Assembly: GCA_021904315.1 (NCBI GenBank)
Contig: CM038919.1
Span: forward strand, 1 to 64,000
Source: Sphagnum magellanicum
Taxonomy: Eukaryota; Streptophyta; Sphagnopsida; Sphagnales; Sphagnaceae
Reading direction: 5' to 3'
Length of the DNA: 64,000 nucleotides
The notes beneath the pieces are model-generated. The model did not search any database. It was not told the origin of the DNA and saw only the letters and a program-made list of their open reading frames with translations. The position numbers and the translations under genes were made by a program. Shown in pieces: positions 34,635 to 46,478 of this stretch; position 1 is the first letter of the stretch, and each line of letters starts with the position of its first letter.

Positions 34635-36267
34635 CACTCAATGCCATCACTGCAGTGCATTCCTTAGATCTAAGCTTCCTGATAAACTGCAGAGCAGATT
34701 CTGAAATCTCAGTCATCCAATGCACATCCTTTTCCAGAAGTCTGCCAAGCTGATACATATCTGACATGGGCGTGTACAAGTTGCCCTCCAACATCTCAAT
34801 GCTCCACTCTCTGAAATACTGAAATCCTTCTGGCAATCGGAAAGGATAAGCTGCTACTGTTTCCAGGTCAATTAGCATGAACTGCTCCTGTGATACCTGC
34901 ACAACATTAGGGAGTCGGACATCCCTGTGAACGAGGCCTGCCTCATGGAGGACAGACAGTGCTTCACACACATTCTTCGCCATCGTCCTGATACTTTGCT
35001 CAGACCTCAAAATGGGTGCGTGTCCAAGAGGACTTATCTCGACTGTGTAGGTTCCTGTGCGACTTATGTAGTCGTCTGATTTTTTGCCCATTAATTGTGG
35101 AAGGGAGTGACATCTTTCTCCAGCTTTGTAAGCCCGCAGTATCACATCCAATCCAGTCATCATTTCCCCACAAAAACTTTTAAAGTTCTTGATGGACTTC
35201 TTAACCCTATCAGGGAAGAAACATAGTGTCCTGTCTCCTACAATATCCTCAGTGAACATAGCATGGCGGCCTGGTACCTGCGGGACTGAGTCTATCATTT
35301 TCTTAATTAACTGATATGCGTAGCCAATGCTTAGCAGATACTGGCAGCGATCAACATCAGTTGACAGGTCAAGCGTTGGACCAACTCTTGTCACCACGCC
35401 ACTCTTGCCAATGAAAAGCCACTGGAATGCTGAGCCTGCCGCTATGTACCCCAGAATGAATTGTAACTCTCTGTAAAACATGGTGGAAAGTGGTCTCACC
35501 TTTGCTGCAAGATCAGCTTCAGCATCAGAAAGGCTGGAAAGCTTGTCTTCACCAATAAGGAAGGTGCATTCAGATGCGGTAAGAAGGGTATCAGGTCTTG
35601 ACCTTTTTTTCGTAGAGCTGGAACGACTACCAGCTGTCGTTTCATTAGAATTGAAAAAGAACTGGTAGGTGAATTTAGACGGGCTATAGGACCTGCACAG
35701 GTCAAAGATATTCCGCAGGAAGGATCCCATGAGAAATGATACATCCATCTCTGACACTACAGGGCCGAAAGAGACTCTCAGAGCGAATGTCAACCCAATA
35801 GGTACAGCCGAATCATCTGCTTCCATCAGAAAGCTCTCTGTCACATCAGGATTCTGCATCAACCTCTCATAATACATCCTCCTAACTACAGGAAGCTTTC
35901 CATGCTTCTCAGGAAACAATGCATTTGCAAGGTCATAGGCAAGTTGTGGGAGTGTGGTTAGCCCTGGCATCAGCATATGCTTGATCCATTCTCCAGAGCG
36001 ATCCTGCAGCAAGGCAATGCTATTTTGTCCAGATTGCATGAGCAGGAGCTCCTTCTCTCGCAGCTGTTCTTTCTCCTTCATCAAATGATCTTCCTTCTTC
36101 ATCAAAAGTTCTAGCCACTGGGCTTTCTCCCTCATCAAATGATCTTCCCTGTTCCACAAGTGTGCCCTCTCAGCCTCAGGCATCTCCTCTTGCAAGCGCT
36201 TCCTAAGCTCTTCCAACTCCCCCTGCACTTTCAGTATCCTGTCTTGCACCTCCAGGATGGTTGTCAT
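34606..36267 (-). CDS. CRN-like protein: coiled coil, PD-(D/E)xK nuclease and kinase-like domain
   Basis: An uninterrupted 553-residue frame from ATG at 36267. Order: charged Leu/Glu/Lys coiled coil (residues about 5-80, e.g. KKEDHLMKEKEQLREKELLL); a conserved linker; a restriction-endonuclease-like module with PD at 225-226 and E-D-K at 240-242 (RPDT, then LIGEDK); and a C-terminal kinase-like domain with HRDVRLPN (catalytic loop, 447-454) and LIDLE (467-471) where kinases have DFG. The nuclease-kinase pairing and the HRDxRxPN/LIDxE style match Crinkler-type (CRN) proteins known from oomycetes, fungi and also plants; this is recognition by motif. The glycine loop is not obvious, so kinase activity is uncertain. 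The frame stays open upstream of 36267, but that part looks intronic; see the next entry. A decayed paralog lies 1.2 kb downstream. Confidence 0.7.
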   Translation of the reverse strand: MTTILEVQDRILKVQGELEELRKRLQEEMPEAERAHLWNREDHLMREKAQWLELLMKKEDHLMKEKEQLREKELLLMQSGQNSIALLQDRSGEWIKHMLMPGLTTLPQLAYDLANALFPEKHGKLPVVRRMYYERLMQNPDVTESFLMEADDSAVPIGLTFALRVSFGPVVSEMDVSFLMGSFLRNIFDLCRSYSPSKFTYQFFFNSNETTAGSRSSSTKKRSRPDTLLTASECTFLIGEDKLSSLSDAEADLAAKVRPLSTMFYRELQFILGYIAAGSAFQWLFIGKSGVVTRVGPTLDLSTDVDRCQYLLSIGYAYQLIKKMIDSVPQVPGRHAMFTEDIVGDRTLCFFPDRVKKSIKNFKSFCGEMMTGLDVILRAYKAGERCHSLPQLMGKKSDDYISRTGTYTVEISPLGHAPILRSEQSIRTMAKNVCEALSVLHEAGLVHRDVRLPNVVQVSQEQFMLIDLETVAAYPFRLPEGFQYFREWSIEMLEGNLYTPMSDMYQLGRLLEKDVHWMTEISESALQFIRKLRSKECTAVMALSDPWLSDPVL

Positions 36268-37560
36268 CCTGCCAGCAAAGGTACATAACCATAACCATAA
36301 CTCACAAAGCAGCATCAACATACTCATATACAAAACCAAAAAAACACAGAACAATTGCAAGGGCTGGAAAAAAACCAGCGCAAAGCAAAGCAAAAGCACA
36401 TGATGCACATGATGTGCTTTTGCATTCAATTTCAACTACATGACGTTGTTGGTGGTGGTGATGGCAGAAAGATACCTTGTGCAACTCGGTCTACACAATG
36501 CAACACAACCCCTGTCTCCTCCAAAGCTTTCTTTGCTGCTCGAACAACAAAGCGCTCACACCTGACACCCGTCAAGAAAGAAATGCTGCTACTGCAGGAG
36601 CACTGCGAAAGAGAACAGGTAACAAACTATCTCAGCAGCAGCAGAAGATTGTTTCAACCTGACTCTTGCCAACCGAGACAAAGAAAAAAGCAAACAAAAC
36701 AAAACAGCAATCCCACAACCCTAATCCTCGGCAGGACGTATTCGGCCAGAAAAACTTGGTGTTTTCATCTTCTTCCTGAAGCCTCGGAGAAGCGTCTGAC
36801 GCCGTTTGTTTCTTCTCCTTCAACTCTTCGCTCGGCTTTTTGTTTATCTATAAACTTCTCAAGCCTGGAAGGCAGGAAGGGGGAGGAGGCCTTGGCATCA
36901 CGAGAAGGAGAAAAGTATGCAATCGACGGGGGTGCAATAGAAGGCAACGGGGCAATAGCAGCGTCGGCCGCAACTAGTCTTGTGATAGAAGACGAAGAAG
37001 TAGAAACAAAGAAGAAGAAGAAACAAGACCTGGTTTTCGACTCTGCTGCTCCTGCTGGTGGTTCACGGAGCCTTTGGAAAACTGATAAAAAAGAGCAGCA
37101 CGGCGGTCCCTCCCTCAAGGATCGTTTTGTGTCCGGCAGTTGCTGCTCACCGTTTGCGGATGCGACCGAATCGTAACAACCACAGTAGTTTTTTTCCCGC
37201 AAAAAGAAACCGGAAAGGCAGGGGAGTTTGGAAATGCGTAAGCTACTCACTCCCCGCGAGGGAGGGACTGGAACCCTACCTGTAGCAACCACGAAGAAGA
37301 CGACGGAATGCGCATAGTACTACCTCTTCTTCTTCTTCTTCTTCTTCTTGACCTCTGAACATCTGCAAAGAAGCTCTTATTCTTTTCTCTTGTCGAAATC
37401 AATCTGCAGAAAGAAGGATTTGCTGAAGCGATCAAGAAAGAGTCTAAGACTTTTTCCGAGCATCTGTTCTTGGACAAAGCATGAAACCCTAGACTACAAA
37501 CATACAGTGGTTTGTCAGAGATCTTAGAGAGGCAACAAACAGGTGCCAGTCTTTTCAATT
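36268..37560 (-). other. GC-richer 5' region of the CRN-like gene with candidate exon
   Basis: Composition is richer in G+C than the flanks, as for exons or promoter. On the minus strand a candidate exon at 36602-36476 is bordered by TTTCGCAG and AAG/GTATCT and reads VRCERFVVRAAKKALEETGV; joined to an acceptor at GTGCAAG near 36243 it would enter the CRN-like frame. A (CTT)n microsatellite is at 37324-37349, and AAACCCTAG (telo-box-like) is at 37484-37492 on the plus strand. Long frames on both strands at 36355-37292 conflict, so none is called. Confidence 0.4.
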
Positions 37561-40500
37561 ACTTCTCCACAACAAGAAAGGGTGTAAGTCATACTCAAAA
37601 TAAGCTTTGGGAAGTGAACTAGTTCTTTAGTATTTTTTAAAGAAAACCCATTTCAAACCTGCAAAAAAGATATCAAATGCATTTAAAAAATACTTGACCA
37701 GTTTTTTAGAATCTCAAATATATATATCAAACAATATCTATGGGATATTCAAATTAGTTTTCATAATCCGCATTAACGTTTTTCAAACCTAATTAAAAGC
37801 TTTCAAAAACTTAGGATAGTTAATTTATATACCTTTAAACATTCAATTTATAGCCCTATCAACTACCCTATCAACTCCAAAACCAACATAATAATGTCCA
37901 AAGATTTGAAGTTCCACATCACAAATTGTTTTACCACATCACCAACATTGACCTCTTTAATTTGAGACCCTATATTTTCCTCATTTCTTGTTTCTTTTTG
38001 GTGATTTTCATGGTTGCAAGTGCATGAAGTGGGTCTTTACAATATCTCTTTGAATTCCAAAGGCAATTCAAAGAAATGTCCAAAAGTTTAAATAAAATAT
38101 AAATTAAATGTTCAATCATCAGCCCGTCTACCCTTTGCTTTGACATGCCCACCTAATTGGCAATTAGGAAAGCTAGATCCATTAGATGTAGCTTACTTTC
38201 CTTTCCAACTTCAATTGCAATTTTCATTCTACATGCACACATGAATGGTGCTTATTAGTGTCCTACATTATTTTTGGTCCTTTTTGAAACATCCAATAAA
38301 AATAAAAATTGGTTACATTCATATAATAATGAACTAATATAAAACTTGGTCGAAACAAACCATTGTAGTTAATACCTTTTGGTCCTTTTGTTGCACATGA
38401 CAAGCTTTTTGATAATACACATATGTACCAGACCTTTTTGGCAAAGGTTTTGTTCTAACTAGTAACATTTTTAAAAACACAAATTTACAACTAGTAAAAA
38501 CCAAAACAAAACAAAAATGTTCAAGAACTTGCATCCACAATCATATTCAATGGACCACTAAAACAATGCCATCTTACGTTCATTACACCTCCCATGCACC
38601 TACGTTCAATTAGGTTTTCTTTTTCCAAATGTTGTGATGTCGTTACACCTCGTAAACCTCAAGAAAAATATTGCCAACATCATTCCACAAAGGGGGGTTA
38701 AATTGCATCAACTGAAGGAAAATAAATATTGCATTGGTATTGTTGAAGCAAAAGTGGGAATGAGAAATACAAATTGAATTCAAGGATTAAAGGGGCTTCA
38801 ACAAACAAAAAAATGCATGTACTATGCATAATTTCCTTGCCTCATGATCGGGTCACCAAAATGAATACCTTTTGTTTGGTACTTTTCATACCAAAGATAT
38901 GGCAACAAAAACATACTTTGTGAACTGATAACCATACATCTTCTCTAAGCTTCAGGGCAAGAGTTCATGGAGTGGCAATAGTTAAATGGAAGGTTAAAAA
39001 AAATGAAAATCCAATGCCCCTTGTATAGAGGGGAGAAACAACAAAAGTTTTCTAATAATACTTGTATGTGTTAAAACAAGGTTTACATAAAAACAATAAA
39101 CAACTTGATATGTTGTAATGTGACCGTTCGATAACAATCTCTATCCCATTCCCTCTCAACTCAAGAGATGGCAAAGGTACCTACAATGGAGATACTTTCC
39201 AACACTGAATAAGAGGATTGTCTAAAGAATCAAACTAGTCAAATGTTATGATAAAATAGTGTGGCTCTATGCAACTTGTCACATAAGATGCCCAAATGAA
39301 ACTCATTAAGGGTATTTATCTTCTTTCATCAATTATACTAGCTTATAGGCAAGCTAATGATAACTTTTGACATTGATACTTTGATCTCAGCGATCAAAGA
39401 TAGCTAGTTCTTATAGAAGGACTGAACTTCACATAGGTCGAAGATAATTAGGCTAATTCACAAAAACCCTTGTAACCTAAAATTGATCAATAATGGATGG
39501 GATGATTTAAAGTATCCTTAACTTTGGCACACAATTTTTCGTTTTAGAGGATGTGGATGTGAGCAATGAGGGTCCACGGGAGGATTTTTGTTTATATAGT
39601 CATGCTTTGTTTGTTGTGTTTATATTTTTTAAGTTTTTGAAAACAATAACATTGTTGTTGAATTACATGGTGGTGCTTGTTCTAACATCAAATCTCGGTG
39701 TGTGGTGTGTGTTGTTGAGTTTTGTATGTTGTGAAGTTTTGCTTTTGATGGAAAAGGGTAATGGAGAGCTAGTGGTTGGTTTTATGAATGTGGTGGCGAT
39801 GGGAATGCGGATTTGGTGGTGAATTTAAAGAGAATGTTGTGGAACTAAGGAAGCAAATCTTCCTAAGAGAAAAAGAAAGTTTTGTGTGTTTTGTGTTCTC
39901 CATCTATTGCTTTTAGAATTACAGGTAAAATACATGTCTCTAAAGGAGATTAGAACGCAATTTAAAACTAATAAGGTTCATTAATTTTACTTTCATTGTG
40001 TCACTAGAACCTAAATTTTTTGGACAATGCTCATAATAAAACATTTAATGTGGAGGTGAGGAAATGATGAAACTTTCTAGGGAATGTGGAATAGACTAAA
40101 ATATTGGTTAAATGTTGGGGTATTTAAGAAAAGTGCTTATGATTTGTCAAGGATCTATCACTTGTTTGTTTACAAATTGTGACAATACTTGTGTCTTGTC
40201 TTTTCAAAACAAGGATGTTGTGAATGTTATGGTTGAAGAAATTGTTTTGGGAAGTTGGGGACATAAACATCTAGCATCACCAAATTGAGTTTCTGAAAAA
40301 AGGATGTGTAAGTTCTACCATGTAATTAAATCTCTAGGGTTAGTGTTTAGAACAAGTGAGTAGGAAAGGTTCAATATGTTCTAAGTCAATTTTCAAAAAA
40401 AAAACTCCATGAAGGATCTTATCATCAACACTTAATGTATTGACTTATTTAGGGCTACAAGTTTAGAAAACACCTAGAACTTGGAATCTGTTTGTGTTTT

Positions 40501-41450
40501 AATCCATTTGTGCACAAGGATTTTGTTTGTGTTTTCATTTTGTATATGTAAGCGCTCATTATTTTTGGATTTTCTACTAGTTTTTTTGGTTACTGACCAA
40601 TTATAGAAAGGAAATTAGCATGTGCAAGCAGGTTCAAGCAAGATAAAATGGACCGAAAAAATAGGTATCACAATGCAAAAATTGGGGTTTACCTATAAAT
40701 CAACTCCGATTCATTTATTCAAGTAAACAATGTAATTTTTTTTGTGTAGTCCATTTCAATTATTGTTGCTATTGATTTCCAAATTTGAAATGAAGTATTT
40801 ATGTTTTTCCCGGTACCTATAACGGGGTAATTACAAGCTAGAGTGAACCAATTTTTGACAAGAGGTGTTTTTAATAATAGTTTTTAAAATTTATTTTAAT
40901 TGTGACAACAATGTCACATTGTTGAATCACGCCCATGTTTGAAGTTTTAAAATGATCTTTTTAAAAAGTCATTATTGGTTGCTTATTAATATGTCCTCTC
41001 AAGACACAATTTTTGTGAAAAATGTTTCAAAATTTTACAAAATTCATGTTGGAAATGACTTCATTGTTTTCTTTAAATTTTGGTGCTCTTAACATTGCCC
41101 CAAACTTTCATGCCATTTTGAAATGGTTTGGATACCTCTATTTTGAATTATTTGTAACATTTATCAATTTTGGAAATTGATAAATGGACTAAACATTACA
41201 AACCATGATTATGGTGGGTCCATTTATAAGTTTTTTATGCATTGTTGCATAGAAGGTCAAACACATTAAAAGTCTCCCATTTGGTGCAAAACATTAACTT
41301 TTGAATAATAAAAATATTCAACCTAACTAGATTATGTAAAAATTATTTGAATTCTTTTTCATAAAGTTCAAAAAAACATGTGACATGGGACACATCATCA
41401 TTTAAGGGGTGTAGAAAAATTTGACGTGTTGCATAAAATATACATCAAGA
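37561..41450. other. AT-rich intergenic DNA, nothing recognised
   Basis: No domain, splice-supported frame or clear tandem structure was recognised in this 3.9-kb stretch. Short frames such as the one at 39553-39822 are hydrophobic by composition. Confidence 0.5.
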
Positions 41451-41456
41451 CTTTTA

Positions 41457-42500
41457 TCCTCTTATTACCATTCCTAAATTAACCTTCTATTTGGTGTAGG
41501 TAGAACGAATATTAAAGCTAGCAAAAACAAGTCTTCTCAAATTGTTGGTATGTTTATAGCCCAAAATTACTTTGTTTAATCTAATACATATAGGTGGATT
41601 TTGAGTTAATTGACATCTATTATTGCCATTCCTAAGTTATTTTGGTAATACAATGGAATGAATTAAATGAAGGTTAGCAAAGACAAGTCCTCTCAATATT
41701 TTGCTATGCTTATTGCCCAAGATGTTGTTTAATAGAAGTGCAAGGTTTGCAAGTAAATGGCCAAAAATGCAATATGCAGACCTTTATCGCTCTCTTTCAA
41801 TTTTAAAAAATTGCAGTTATTTTCACATAGATATTGGCAAAATAAACAATGCATGTCTTCTTATACAAATTGGTTTTTTTGCCCTTTATGTAGAACCTTG
41901 AATATGCTTGAGTTGTCATCTCTGAATTTCACAATTACATTAATGTTTCGAAAGAAAATTGGCAAATAAAATACCACATGTACATATACATTGTCCTTCT
42001 AGCCCTTTGTGAATCACCATCTCTAAGTTTTATACAATTAAATCAATGTCACAAAAGAATTAACAAATAAATTGGTGCACCTATATGTATTTAATGTCCT
42101 TTTGACCCTTTGTACAAAACTAGAGCTTGAACATGCAAAAATAGTTGCATTATTTAAATATATTTTACAAGTACATTAATTTTCACATAGGAATGGGTTG
42201 GACTAAATTGTTGCAAGTTCTTATAAATTATTTATAAATTGCCTTTTGTTCAAAACCTTGGAAATGCATGAATTGCCATCTTTGAGTTTTTTTCAATTGC
42301 AGTATCACATACAAATCGACAAATAAAATGTTGCAAGTACTTTTGCTATCTTGTCCTTTCCGCATACTCTTTAATCTTCATGCATGTGATTTGGTGTTTC
42401 AAAGTTTGAAACAAATTATGTAGTAAGTTTCATGAGAGAAATTGGCACACAAATTATTGCAAGTACTTATACATTGTTCCTATTACCCTTTTAAATGGCA
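41457..42500. repeat. Diverged satellite, units of about 120-165 bp
   Basis: Recurring text in the same order: GACAAGTCYTCTCAA, then ATTGGCAAATAAAAT-type, TTGCAAGTACTTATACATT, TGTCCTTNTAGCCCTTTGT, AACCTTGRAAATGCATGA, GCCATCTYTGAGTTT. Six or so units are discernible with heavy divergence. No gene. Confidence 0.7.
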
Positions 42501-42708
42501 AATTATGTATTTTTTAGGACCCACCTTCTAGAACCATGACCCATTTTAGTGGATTAATTTATTTTCCTATATGTTGGAATGTTGAATCAAATGTCTATTA
42601 TGAACTATTTGTCATCTTATGTGTTGGCTAAAATAACAACGATTATGACAAGTGTCAAATAAAAAGCCGTGGTTAACTCTGTGCCAACAAGCACAATAAG
42701 ACTTGAGA

Positions 42709-42731
42709 GGGGGGGGGGGGGGGGGGGGGGG
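42709..42731. repeat. G homopolymer, 23 bp
   Basis: An uninterrupted run of 23 G following ACTTGAGA. Runs this long are prone to length error in assembly and can fold as G-quadruplex. Confidence 0.95.
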
Positions 42732-43664
42732 TAGTGTTATTCGAAATGATTAGTCATAAAGGGCACATAGCTACATTATCCTTATTTGCATTTGATTTTA
42801 AGAAACCACATCCCCTTTCCCCATACTACTTCCACTTTGTGCCTTCTATAAACTTCATCAAAGTCACATTAACCTATTGGCTTATAATGGAAAGCACATG
42901 GGCTAACAATTCAAACTCATTTATAAAATACCTGAAATGTCTTGTTTATGAATCATTGGGAAATGCATTAACATAAAATTGGCTTGCACTTTACTTAAGT
43001 AGTATTTTTTTTGGTTTATTGGGTGTAGCATGATTTTTTTGGGTATTTTTTCAGCCTTTTCTATGTAGAGTGCAATTTATTTAACTTATTTTCCTTTCCA
43101 ATTTTTATTGAGATGGTTAATGATGTCCAAGCATGGGCGCAATGTGGCCTTATCCTTTTATGTTTGATTTATTATAAGACAAAAGACAAAAAGATCTCGA
43201 AGTAATTCCATTTCTTTTGGTAGATGTGGCTTTCAAACACTTGAATTGACTTGGATTATGTTAAAATAAATAGAAGTGAGATGACGAACAATTAATGGTT
43301 ATGCTTGTTGCAGTGGAAAAATATGGATACGTGTCTTTCCCAACAAACATATAACTATGCAACCTACATAAATACATATGGGTTTAAGAAAAAGGTCCCG
43401 AAAATATTTGGTATTTGTTGTTAAACCAAATAGAATACTTTATGAAATATGTGGAGTACCAAAAACTGTTGCTAAAGCAACCATGAAAATAGCTACATGC
43501 AAAATGCCTATACATACTCAATTTGTTACTTTTTATATCCGATACAAATATGAATGATGGGTAGAGACAAATGTTGGATAAGGACAAATAATAAATAAGG
43601 AAAACTCCCTAAAACGATAGGAAAGAATTATTATATAAATGAGATTAATAATATCCCTTGCCTG

Positions 43665-43666
<2 letters not shown>
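42732..43666. other. AT-rich DNA between two homopolymers
   Basis: About 0.94 kb without a recognised gene, bounded by a G23 run on the left and a C43 run on the right. Confidence 0.5.

Positions 43667-43709
<43 letters not shown>
43667..43709. repeat. C homopolymer, 43 bp
   Basis: An uninterrupted run of 43 C followed by eight T. It is exceptional in length for genomic DNA, and the true length may be uncertain. Confidence 0.95.
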
Positions 43710-44104
43710 TTTTTTTAATTTTCCTTCCTATGAATGGGGGTCCAATAAATAAAGTGGAAAAATCATTCAAACTCAAACTTACTTGAATGTAATAGATATA
43801 GTGGGGCTCGAAAATTGATGTGTATTTGAATATTAGGAGTTAATAATATGAAATATGCACATATGGTGATGTCATTATTGTCGTGGTTAAGGAAGTCCTT
43901 CAAACCACTTTCTTTTTTCGAAAATCAACCTAGCAAAAAAGGCTAAGGAGTTATGTTCTATAGGATCCTCAGAGAGCATACACTCTAAGAACAATTCAAG
44001 GTAAACAACCATCTTAAGGAAACTCAAACTACTCCCACCCGTACCCAACTTATAAGACTTCAAAGATTGGTCTCGCCATTAAAACCCAGGACCATGCCTC
44101 TCTT

Positions 44105-44345
44105 CTTTTTGCCTTTTGCCTAGGATATTTACGAAATCTTGTACATTTTGGATATAACACAACTTCTCCCTTTTTTCGTGTTAAGAATATGAAACCCACA
44201 CTTTAACACCTAAGATTCCATAAGGAATAGATGCTTGTGCTTTCGCATAAGCAATTCGATCAAAAAATACATGTAAAGATGTTTCACTGTATTTTTTACA
44301 TTCAATTTTAGCTATTTCTGCACCATTTAATTGACATGATCAACA
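44105..44345 (-). pseudogene. rps3-rpl16: Nuclear mitochondrial DNA fragment, second rps3-rpl16 copy
   Basis: The minus strand reads [20 protein letters not shown], then [16 protein letters not shown] and [11 protein letters not shown] followed by a stop, which is the C-terminus of plant mitochondrial S3. About 25 bp further a GTG begins VLYPKCTRFRKYP, like the start of mitochondrial L16, before homology is lost. The frame is cleaner and longer than in the copy at 23995-24140. The two differ at several sites, so they are not one very recent duplicate. Confidence 0.88.
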
Positions 44346-44758
44346 AATACGGATCCCTTTCACATTTTGGCATCTTTCAATTTGTTGAAATGTAGATCTA
44401 CAAATTTGTCAAAATGATTTTTTTTGTTTTAGTTTCCAAGATATTTCTTAAGCAATTAAAAAACACTTTGATAGACATAGGTTATTTTTACTAACCTAAT
44501 TGAGGTATTAGTCTTTGTTTGATTTTATAAGAAAGATTGTATTTTTTCCCAATAATAATAACAATTGAAGAAATAATGAACTTTCCTCCATCAAAATTCC
44601 TCTTATGTACATGGGTGTTACTTTGGCCAGAAGAGCCTTTTAGGAGGTGAAAGCGAACAAAACATGTTGTTCATAGTACAAATAATATGTCTTTGCATTT
44701 TGGTTGGACTCATGGCATAAATAAAGTGGTTTTTTACTCAAAATACCATTGGTGGAAA

Positions 44759-44999
44759 CACTACTAGAAAACGTGTGGACAAACCACTATAGCCAACCAC
44801 CCAATTCAACTTTGGGTGGTCTTCACAAGATACATGATTTTGTTGAGTGGACAAATCCCATTAGAAATTCACCAAATTGGTCATGTGGTGGGAGGCAATG
44901 GTGGTTTAAGAATTTTTTGCTTGAAATGCATTCAAACATCATTGAAAATTTTCCATTCCACCTTTTCAAACTAGTTGGGTGGTTTTTCCTAGTGGTCAT
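44759..44999. mobile_element. Possible small CACTA-like terminal-repeat element
   Basis: The left edge reads CACTACTAGAAAACGTGTGG, like plant CACTA transposon termini. About 240 bp away the sequence GGTTTTTCCTAGTGGTC is an imperfect inverted match. No 3-bp target duplication fits, and the interior holds no transposase, so this would be at best a degraded non-autonomous copy. Confidence 0.3.
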
Positions 45000-45033
45000 T
45001 CTAGGCATTGTCCACAAGGTTAACCACCTTACA

Positions 45034-45480
45034 AGGTAGGTAGGTAGGTAGGTAATATAGTTAAGTTATACTTAAATTAAGGTAATCAATTTATACTTAG
45101 CTAGGTTAGGTAATATAAGATATGTACTTAAAATACGTCTATTATATCTTATAATGTGGTAAGGTATATCATAATTTATACATATAAGGTAAATATGTGT
45201 ACCGAGTCTAAATACTAGTATATGATTTCTTATGTATTTACTTTGGTTTATGATGATTTATATTTACGTTAAGGTAGGTTAGGCCTACATAATTACACGT
45301 AGCTATCCGAAATATAACCTAAATTATACACACATGGTCTATACATACATAGGCTATATGTATTTAATTTATATGTACCTAACATCTACATACCTACTCT
45401 ATACATACCTAGCCTGACATATAATATACATTATATAAATACCTTACCTTACCTTGCCTATACCCTACATATACCACCAA
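45034..45480. repeat. TAGG tetranucleotide repeat and derived simple sequence
   Basis: A perfect (TAGG)n stretch at about 45036-45053 grades into diverged TA-rich text with many TAGGTA, ACCTA and CTACATA words up to about 45480. Smaller islands of the same simple sequence occur at about 48100-48190, 51590-51620 and 54710-54780. Confidence 0.75.
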
Positions 45481-45652
45481 GCCAAAACTTCACATTTATA
45501 CTGGGACAAATATGGCTAGTGACCATTTTCTAGTTATACAGTCATATATGCCATGTTTTTGTGCCTAGTTCTATTATTGTAACATTGGATATGACTACAT
45601 GATTAAAAAATTTTGTGTATAAGACTATGTGATTAAAAATCTTCTTCATGAA

Positions 45653-46473
45653 TGTCACAACCCCATTTTGGCCAAGTGTGGGGGTGAAGCCCAACACTTG
45701 GAAAAGTTGGAGGTTTGGAGTCCTCCGGGATTCCCGAATGTTTAGAGCTCGACAACAAGGCCCAAAACACCTCGCATTGGAGTGTTTTTGGTGTCATTGG
45801 AAAGTTCTTGAAACGTAGATATCGAAAATGGCCTCGCATTGGCAATTCACGCATTTGCAGCCCAAGTTAGGGGCAAAAGAAGGGCCGGGAGTCAAACTGG
45901 CAGTTTGACTCCCGACCACTAAAAGTTGAGAATCGACCTCTTCCCGACGTCGTCTTGGGGAGTGCAACATAGCGTTGAAAAGCTCTCGACAAGAGCTACA
46001 ACATTGATTTGGGATTCGTCCCGATCCGAGTTTGGGGCGAGGAGCTATGGCCGTTCAAAGTTCTGGTAGTCCAACTGGAACACTTTCGGGACTCCATTTC
46101 GGGAGTCCCAACAAAATGTGCCATTCGGATGTAGCCTCCGTGACCAGCCGCAGAGAATACTATATGGGGGAAGGTGGTGGCTTCCCCCGAGTCCGGGCCG
46201 TGGTGAGTCTTGTGTGTCTAAGTGCCTGTGGCAAGTCCCAACACCAAAGGGTGTCCTGAATGCTAAACTAACTTCTTGTGGTTGGTTTTTGGATGCAAAT
46301 TCACACGAGATAAGTTAGTCCCTCTTCCTAGTCTAATCCTTGGGCTCCCAACTCGACCCTCTACCCCTTTCTAGAGTTGGAAGCCGGGAGCGTGCTACCA
46401 AGTCTCAACTTTCCGCAACTTGACTTTGTGAAACCCTTAAATGGGTTTCACCCCGTGACTTGGGAACACGTCA
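45653..46473. mobile_element. Solo LTR, 821 bp, with ATGAA target-site duplication
   Basis: Starts TGTCACAACCCCATTTTGG and ends GGGAACACGTCA, the TG...CA ends of an LTR. It is bordered by an exact 5-bp direct repeat ATGAA (45648-45652 and 46474-46478), the expected target duplication. G+C content is much higher than the flanking AT-rich DNA. No internal gag-pol adjoins it, so it is a solo LTR left by recombination between two LTRs. The TGTCAC start is common in plant LTR retrotransposons. Confidence 0.8.
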
Positions 46474-46478
46474 ATGAA

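Noticed and set aside
33914..34753. 279-codon plus-strand frame with 47-residue repeats
   Set aside because: It arises because the 141-bp minisatellite is a multiple of three; the array derives from the minus-strand gene's 3' end and no plus-strand domain is visible.
36355..37292. Long overlapping frames on both strands (273 aa plus, 175 aa minus)
   Set aside because: GC-rich low-complexity DNA with microsatellites gives open frames on both strands; no domain and no start or splice logic supports either.
39553..39822. 89-codon hydrophobic frame
   Set aside because: Val/Leu/Phe-rich by TTG/GTT composition; no signal-peptide design, no recognised family.
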